Source: an uncultured Lachnospiraceae bacterium (GTDB lineage Bacteria > Bacillota > Clostridia > Lachnospirales > Lachnospiraceae). From it: DNA of 46,480 nt. The stretch covers positions 1-46,480 of the forward strand of contig CAMRSM010000031.1 of NCBI GenBank assembly GCA_947053345.1, written 5' to 3'. The translations under genes were made by a program, and so were the position numbers. The notes beneath the pieces are model-generated. The model saw nothing but the letters and a program-made list of their open reading frames with translations. It ran no database searches and had not been told where the DNA came from. Numbering within the stretch: the first letter of the stretch is position 1; the number at the start of each line of letters is the position of its first letter. Shown piece by piece: positions 41,753 through 46,480 of this stretch.

Positions 41753-42532
41753 TCATTCAAATCTGCGCTGCATCCGGATCCCCGCTGCCACGATCACACA
41801 GACGAGTATGGTCGTGATCACCGCGCCGGACGCAAGATACTGGTAGTTCAACTTCATAAAATGGTTGTTCATATAATACTGCAGGTTGTACCCGGCATCC
41901 GGCGGATAATTGGAACCATAATACAGGTAACTCTCCCGGAATATCCGGAAGCTGTACACGATCCCAAGCAAGGTCACAAAAAACAGTGTCGGTGCCAGAA
42001 GCGGAAGGGTCACATGCCAGTGCAGCCGCATCCCGCCCGCGCCGTCTAACTTCGCCGCCTCATAAATCCCCGCGTCCAGAAGGGAAAATGCCGCACTGCA
42101 CAAAATGACCGCGATCCCGATATTCTTCCACACAAACAGGGCGTACACCGGAACAGGGGACTCCCTTACCGTAAATACCATCCGCCACACCAGGATAATA
42201 CTTGCCGTCGGCAACAGCATCGGCAGGATAAACGCGAGGCGCAGTCTCTTCATGCGCCGGTTCAGGCGCATAAACAGCACGGACAAAAATACCGCCCCCG
42301 CCACCAGCACCGGAACCCCGACCAGGATCAGCAAAAACGAATTTTTCATTGCCAGCCGGAAATATTCATTGCCAAAAAGCGTACTGTAATTTTTTAATCC
42401 TACCCATTTTTTGCTGAATTGGTTTTCGATCAGCGAATAATAGATTACCCGCACAAAGGGAACGCAGTAAAACACCAGGATTCCCGCAATGCTTGGCAGC
42501 AACAAATATTTACATTTTCTTCGGTATCGCAT
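41753..42532 (-). CDS. Carbohydrate-type ABC transporter permease (MalF-like)
   Basis: Permease of 259 residues with about six membrane segments. The canonical coupling loop EAAKLDGAGGMRLHWHVTLPLL contains the conserved glycine, unlike its partner. The N-terminus KCKYLLLPSIAGILVFYCVPFV and the VGLKNYSTLF segment are typical of CUT1-class sugar permeases. GGAGG lies six bases before the ATG at 42532, ruling out a TTG two codons earlier. It is 23 bases downstream of the solute-binding lipoprotein and forms a heterodimer with the next permease (inference from family). Confidence 0.92.
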   Translation of the reverse strand: MRYRRKCKYLLLPSIAGILVFYCVPFVRVIYYSLIENQFSKKWVGLKNYSTLFGNEYFRLAMKNSFLLILVGVPVLVAGAVFLSVLFMRLNRRMKRLRLAFILPMLLPTASIILVWRMVFTVRESPVPVYALFVWKNIGIAVILCSAAFSLLDAGIYEAAKLDGAGGMRLHWHVTLPLLAPTLFFVTLLGIVYSFRIFRESYLYYGSNYPPDAGYNLQYYMNNHFMKLNYQYLASGAVITTILVCVIVAAGIRMQRRFE

Positions 42533-42555
42533 CCGCAACCTCCAAACCGTTTCCT

Positions 42556-44640
42556 TTATTCATTCAGATACATATCCATCTTCCGCTCCATCTCACTTAC
42601 CGTATCCTCGAAAGACTGTCCCTGCATCCGGCAGCGGTACAGCTCCTCCTCGATAATCTCCTCCGGATAACCGAAATATACCACCGCATCTGCAACAACA
42701 GCCTGCACCTCCTGCCATAGCGGCTTACCGTCAAAATCATTGGTTCGAAGCATCATGGAATTTTCGTCCGCATGGATTCCCTTACAAACTTCCTCCATAT
42801 ATGACAATACCCATTTTCGTTTTCCGGAATTTGGGTTCACGACAAGAAACATCATATTCGCCTGTGCCTTTTGCTTTTCGCCTTCCTGCAGATTCGGTGC
42901 CGGTGCTGCATGGAAAAAATCATACTCACCAAAATGGAAAAAATCATCTTCCTTTACCACACTGCTGCGCTTCATGCTAAGAAGCATTTTGGAAAAATAC
43001 TCTGCCTGGCCGTCCGTATGCATCTCTCCCGGTACACTAAAAATCTTTTCCCCGCTATTTACCCGCATATCATACTGGCTCATTAGATCCAGATAAGTAT
43101 GAAATAAATCCGTATGAAAATCTGATTTTTTTCCTTTTATAGCATAATCAGCCAGATACTTATTTGTAATATCCGTTGTCATAAGGTAATACGGAACGTC
43201 ATATAATACCGTGCCATCCTTGGGCAGTCCCGCCACCTGTCCGATAAATTCCGTATAAGTATCCAGTGAAGCAGGCTGTAAACCATATTCCCCCATCCGG
43301 TTCTCATTATAGATCAGGACAGGGCATTCCACATTCAGCGGCAGCAGCCACAGATCACCATTCGGCGCAGTCGCTGCTTCTTTCACATAAGCGTGGCAGT
43401 CTTTAAGCAATCCGTCCAGCCCATCCAGGGAATCCAAAGCGGAATATGCCCCGATCCTCCGGATATTTCCGGAAACGCAATCCCAGGAATCCAAAACAAT
43501 AAAATCAAAATCCGAATCGCCAGCCAGCAAAACCAGCGCCAGCTCATCACTTGTCTTTTCCTCATAGCTGATGTTGTAGCCGTAATATGGAGGATTATAA
43601 ACGCTGTTTTTTGTATATGCCTTCAGTGCCGGAATCTCGTTCACAAACACGCTATTTTCCACCCGGACGATCCGTGCCGCGCCATCCACCTTAAAAATCT
43701 CATAAGTAAAACCGTCCACACACTGCAAGGTATTATATCCCTGACGCATTCCCTGAAACATATAAGTCTTATCGGAAGCATTTTTTCGCCCTGCCAGAAA
43801 TACTCCTTTCGCATCCGTGCAGACCAGGCGGTCCGAGATACTGTCATAGGCAATATCCAGAATGGTTCCCAGCCCCTGTCCGGTATATTGCTTCTTTCCG
43901 GTTTTCCCCTCGACATCACAGGCCGTAAAATAAAAGCCCCCCTGCCCGTCATAAGCGTAGACGAAAACCTCCCGGTCTCCTTTTTTTGCAATCTGTTTCA
44001 CATTCGGGATATCCGTTTTTATCAGCTTGTTTGCAGACAGATGATAGCAGAGCAGTTCTTCCCCCTCATAGACATACCCATCGTCTTCTTCAAAGCATAC
44101 ATCCGCCCATTCATCCTTATATTGCTGCTTCCGAATGATAAACAGGGCATCCGGTGTCCCGACCATCCGCCCAAATGCGAACATATTCCCCTCAAAAGTA
44201 CAAAGAACCTCGGTAGTCCCCGACGATAACTCCATGGTACACAGCTGATCAGTGTCAATGTAATAAAGCCTTTGGTTCTGATAGCAGACCGAAACGATCA
44301 TTTCCCCGTCAACCGGATATTCCTTCACATATTTTCCTTCCGCATCATATTCGCAAAACGCTCTCTTTTCTTTGCTATATGTATAAACCGTTCCTCCCTC
44401 ACCGATGCAAAACAGACTGACCGGTTCGTTTTCATAATACAGCGTCGCCCCAAGCATCTGTGATTTGTCCGGTTTCTCCGCCTTTGACCAGTCATATTCA
44501 TCCTCCGAAATATCGTCCCCCATGCTTTCCGCAAAGTCCCCACCCTGTCCGCTGCGGCCGTCATCGTTACTTTCTTTGCCGCAGCCGGAAAAAGCAACGC
44601 AGCATGCAAGTGCCGTCAATGTAAAAAGATACTTGTTCAC
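42556..44640 (-). CDS. Lipoprotein: propeller-like domain fused to ABC solute-binding domain
   Basis: Extracellular lipoprotein of 694 residues. The signal peptide ends at a lipobox FSGC with C20. The first half (about 50-330) is made of repeated beta-strand-rich blocks of 40-50 residues with Tyr/Cys/Asp turns (such as QNQRLYYIDTDQLCTMEL), resembling a beta-propeller of the DUF5050 or quinoprotein kind. The second half (about 350-694) resembles a sugar-type solute-binding protein: FDFIVLDSW, LWLLPLNVECPVLIYNENRM and LDTYTEFIGQVAGLP segments. Ordinary binding proteins are about 420 residues, so the N-terminal half is an added module. The start is GTG with AAGGGGGA seven bases upstream. Two permeases follow directly. 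Confidence 0.82.
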   Translation of the reverse strand: MNKYLFTLTALACCVAFSGCGKESNDDGRSGQGGDFAESMGDDISEDEYDWSKAEKPDKSQMLGATLYYENEPVSLFCIGEGGTVYTYSKEKRAFCEYDAEGKYVKEYPVDGEMIVSVCYQNQRLYYIDTDQLCTMELSSGTTEVLCTFEGNMFAFGRMVGTPDALFIIRKQQYKDEWADVCFEEDDGYVYEGEELLCYHLSANKLIKTDIPNVKQIAKKGDREVFVYAYDGQGGFYFTACDVEGKTGKKQYTGQGLGTILDIAYDSISDRLVCTDAKGVFLAGRKNASDKTYMFQGMRQGYNTLQCVDGFTYEIFKVDGAARIVRVENSVFVNEIPALKAYTKNSVYNPPYYGYNISYEEKTSDELALVLLAGDSDFDFIVLDSWDCVSGNIRRIGAYSALDSLDGLDGLLKDCHAYVKEAATAPNGDLWLLPLNVECPVLIYNENRMGEYGLQPASLDTYTEFIGQVAGLPKDGTVLYDVPYYLMTTDITNKYLADYAIKGKKSDFHTDLFHTYLDLMSQYDMRVNSGEKIFSVPGEMHTDGQAEYFSKMLLSMKRSSVVKEDDFFHFGEYDFFHAAPAPNLQEGEKQKAQANMMFLVVNPNSGKRKWVLSYMEEVCKGIHADENSMMLRTNDFDGKPLWQEVQAVVADAVVYFGYPEEIIEEELYRCRMQGQSFEDTVSEMERKMDMYLNE

Positions 44641-44701
44641 CGAAATTCCCCCTTCAATATGAATCCCTCATATTTTTTACCACGTTTTTATAATCTATCT
44701 C

Positions 44702-44740
44702 ATTATAATTCAAATCAAATTTATTTGTAATCATATTATA
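44702..44740 (-). promoter_or_regulatory. AT-rich promoter region of the solute-binding lipoprotein operon
   Basis: Two perfect TATAAT hexamers occur on the minus strand, at 44702-44707 and 44735-44740, within a very AT-rich gap. Neither has a good -35 at 16-18 bases, so which is used is unclear. Confidence 0.45.
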
Positions 44741-44766
44741 CTCTAATTCATCTTTTAATGTAACAT

Positions 44767-44802
44767 GCTTGGGGTGACACAAAACGCTGTGCCACCCCAA
44801 GC
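44767..44802 (-). terminator. Strong hairpin after the cysteine-rich gene
   Basis: Fourteen-base arms GCTTGGGGTGACAC and GTGCCACCCCAAGC pair with one wobble around an 8-base loop, nine bases past the stop. No clear T-run follows, so termination may be partial. Confidence 0.7.
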
Positions 44803-44811
44803 TCATTACAG

Positions 44812-45147
44812 TTACCTCTTGCACAAATTGTATCTATTCTGGCAATTCTTATAGCTATGTGTCTCTGAGCATGTCCTATAACTCGTGCCCAAGCTAGCAC
44901 CACATGCGGCACACTTAAGTTCATGTGGTCCATAAACAGCTACAATACTGCATTTTTCGACATAGCCGTTAGGTTCTTTCACCATATGCTGTGCAACTTC
45001 CTGTGGCGTTGTTTTACCGCATGTTACACTAATAAGTGTTGCATAACATCCTAACGTTTGATCACATGCGCCTGCTTCTTGCGGTGTCACAGATACAACA
45101 AATGCTGCAATTAAACACAGAGCAATAAATCTTTTTGGCATCTTCAT
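44812..45147 (-). CDS. Secreted cysteine-rich small protein
   Basis: A 111-residue exported protein I do not recognise. A clear signal peptide (about 1-27, KRFIALCLIAAFVVSVTP then QEAGA) precedes the mature part. The mature part of about 84 residues has nine cysteines (28, 34, 43, 66, 79, 82, 93, 102, 109). These include a C-x2-C pair (KCAACG) and a H-x4-C group (SETHSYKNC) that could bind zinc or form disulfides. A full AAGGAGGTGA site lies 4 bases before the ATG, implying strong translation. The spacing resembles small secreted clostridial proteins with histidine/cysteine ribbons, but a function is not inferred. A strong hairpin follows. Confidence 0.78.
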   Translation of the reverse strand: MKMPKRFIALCLIAAFVVSVTPQEAGACDQTLGCYATLISVTCGKTTPQEVAQHMVKEPNGYVEKCSIVAVYGPHELKCAACGASLGTSYRTCSETHSYKNCQNRYNLCKR

Positions 45148-45286
45148 ATCGTCACCTCCTTCCTAAATAATTTTCTGGCATCCTGAACCATAGATTCAAT
45201 TTCATCTGCACCATTGGCATATTATTTCTTTCTGCCAAACACGATATAAACCTTGCAAATGTTTTTCTATGTTCCAAAATCACCGG

Positions 45287-45314
45287 TTTATATATCTGCT
45301 GCCGGAGCAAACAA
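45287..45314 (-). promoter_or_regulatory. Possible promoter of the cysteine-rich gene
   Basis: Minus-strand TTGTTT (45309-45314) and TATAAA (45287-45292) with a 16-base spacer. The leader would be about 130 bases long. Confidence 0.4.
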
Positions 45315-45368
45315 AATATATACATTGGAATCGGAATCTTTTAAATCTTATTCTCTAAAAAGTTTTCT

Positions 45369-46337
45369 TTACTCTTTTACCGTATTTCCATCCGCAAGAT
45401 CGACTGCAATCATTTCATTATAATCATCTCCATCCGCATGAATCGAATAATTGATATAAATAGAATCATCCACTATGTAATATGCTTCCAATACATAGCT
45501 CCCGTCCATCTGCCCGAAATAGTCTTGTAATATATCAGTGCTTACACCATCTGCGCAACAATAGAGCCGGTTCTCTTTAATATAGAAAATATTATCTTTC
45601 CATATATTCGCATTATATCCTTCATCTATCAGTGTTTTCATTTGGTTCCTCGCATTGTAGCAATATAACATATCATCGTCGACACCGGTATAAAATATTG
45701 TATCCTCGATTACAACCGCACCCTTGGCTCCTTCTAACAACAACTCCGTATGTTCTCCCCGGTTGTCTGCCACATACAGATTAATCTGTTCTTCCATCAA
45801 TGTATAAAACAAATGATCCCCATAAACATCCAAATAAAAGTAATCCCCTTCCGGCATAAGCTGCTTACGCTGCTTCCCATCCAACGATATTTTTTCAATT
45901 GTATTACTTATAAAATAGACCGCATCCGAAGTTACAACCATATCTTCCACCGGATCTGCGACCAAAATCCCCTCCTTGCCATCGGAAATGCAATATGTCC
46001 GGATCGAGTGGTCTTTTTCGCTCTGATAAAAAATCACATCCCCCACCACATTGATATTGCGGCACGGAGCCTCTAAAACCAACTCTTTTTCACTTCCATC
46101 CGGCAAAGCCTTATATAAATATCCGTTTTCATATGGATTGCTAAAATAAATTCCATCTCCGCTTTTACATACCCCGCCGCCATTTGCATGATTTGCCGGG
46201 GAATTGCCCAAAAATCCACCGGATGTATCAATCTGCTCCCACTTGAATTTCCCTGCATCTTTTTGATCCGAGCAGGAAGCCATCAAAAATCCCGCAATAT
46301 ATAACATCATAATTACAATCTTACATTTTTTTCTCAT
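45369..46337 (-). CDS. Beta-propeller-like lipoprotein (DUF5050-like)
   Basis: Lipoprotein of 322 residues. The signal peptide IVIMMLYIAGFLMASC ends at a probable lipobox with C22. The rest is composed of about seven repeated blocks of 40 residues with motifs like GDVIFYQSEKDHSIRTYCIS, DAVYFISNTIEKISLDGK, DHLFYTLMEEQINLYVADN and DTIFYTGVDDDMLYCYN. This is a beta-propeller-like pattern of the DUF5050 kind. It resembles the N-terminal half of the solute-binding fusion protein at 42556-44640, so the two may share origin. AGAGG lies eight bases before the ATG. Codon and base use are visibly more AT-rich than in the left part of the window. Function is unknown; sensing or surface binding is possible. 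Confidence 0.78.
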   Translation of the reverse strand: MRKKCKIVIMMLYIAGFLMASCSDQKDAGKFKWEQIDTSGGFLGNSPANHANGGGVCKSGDGIYFSNPYENGYLYKALPDGSEKELVLEAPCRNINVVGDVIFYQSEKDHSIRTYCISDGKEGILVADPVEDMVVTSDAVYFISNTIEKISLDGKQRKQLMPEGDYFYLDVYGDHLFYTLMEEQINLYVADNRGEHTELLLEGAKGAVVIEDTIFYTGVDDDMLYCYNARNQMKTLIDEGYNANIWKDNIFYIKENRLYCCADGVSTDILQDYFGQMDGSYVLEAYYIVDDSIYINYSIHADGDDYNEMIAVDLADGNTVKE

Positions 46338-46480
46338 ATTTTTCGCCTCTCAGTCTTTTATTCAATTACATATTTTTTCTTTTTCGCTTATTTGAAAAAT
46401 GTATCTTTGCCATTTCCATATATATCTTCATATCAAATATTAAAATTTAATAATTATCTCCTTTTATTATTCTATTATTA
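46338..46480. other. AT-rich right-edge intergenic sequence
   Basis: This stretch is strongly AT-rich with runs of A and T. No gene or convincing promoter pair was identified; an AAAGGAG on the minus strand near 46463 lacks a start codon at the right distance. Confidence 0.4.

Noticed and set aside
44767-44802. Riboswitch upstream of the solute-binding lipoprotein
   Set aside because: The structure is a simple hairpin next to the preceding gene's stop, better explained as that gene's terminator. No conserved aptamer core was seen.

Overview
The window looks like a chromosomal segment from a moderately GC-rich, endospore-forming, anaerobic Firmicute, most likely Lachnospiraceae (family-level inference only). 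The evidence is a crotonase/thiolase pair of the butyrate type, an acetate kinase/phosphotransacetylase pair, an alpha/beta-type small acid-soluble spore protein, a YlbJ-like sporulation membrane protein, a class-D-type sortase, strong Shine-Dalgarno sites and sigma-A-like promoters with 17-bp spacers. I see no rRNA, tRNA, phage, IS element or CRISPR array.

Left part (1-20 kb), nearly all on the minus strand. thlA-crt form the start of a butyryl-CoA operon that runs off the left edge. Upstream of it lies the group amidase - rdgB - YfcE-like phosphodiesterase - large GGDEF/GGDEF/EAL protein. Then come dut, an M18 aminopeptidase, a U32 family protein, and the ruvA-ruvB-zapA operon with overlapping genes. 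A YprB-like nuclease is on the plus strand. It converges on yceD-rpmF, followed by a Nudix hydrolase and pta-ackA with a shared promoter and a terminator.

Middle part (21-36 kb). A 413-base gap carries four tandem 53-bp hairpin-forming repeats, followed by tmcAL and a ylbJ-like gene on the plus strand. These converge on a minus-strand group: rsmD-coaD-coiled-coil protein-DUF1266 membrane protein. Next, still on minus, are a methionine-synthase-reactivation-like protein, a sortase with an 11-base G run in its coding sequence, endonuclease IV, a THUMP-type methyltransferase and a MATE transporter. Three and a third copies of a 56-bp repeat separate the MATE gene from a divergent HAD phosphatase and pcrA. 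A small acidic membrane protein follows.

Right part (36.9-46.5 kb), all minus: a spore SASP, a secreted GH5 glycanase lipoprotein, and an unusual operon. That operon has a lipoprotein joining a propeller-like half to an ABC solute-binding half, two sugar-type permeases with no ATPase, a membrane-fusion-protein-like fragment and a small multi-pass protein. Beyond it the DNA becomes visibly AT-rich and holds a secreted cysteine-rich protein and a second propeller-like lipoprotein. This right-hand locus and the two intergenic tandem-repeat arrays are the best candidates for undescribed biology. Their functions are not known from sequence alone.
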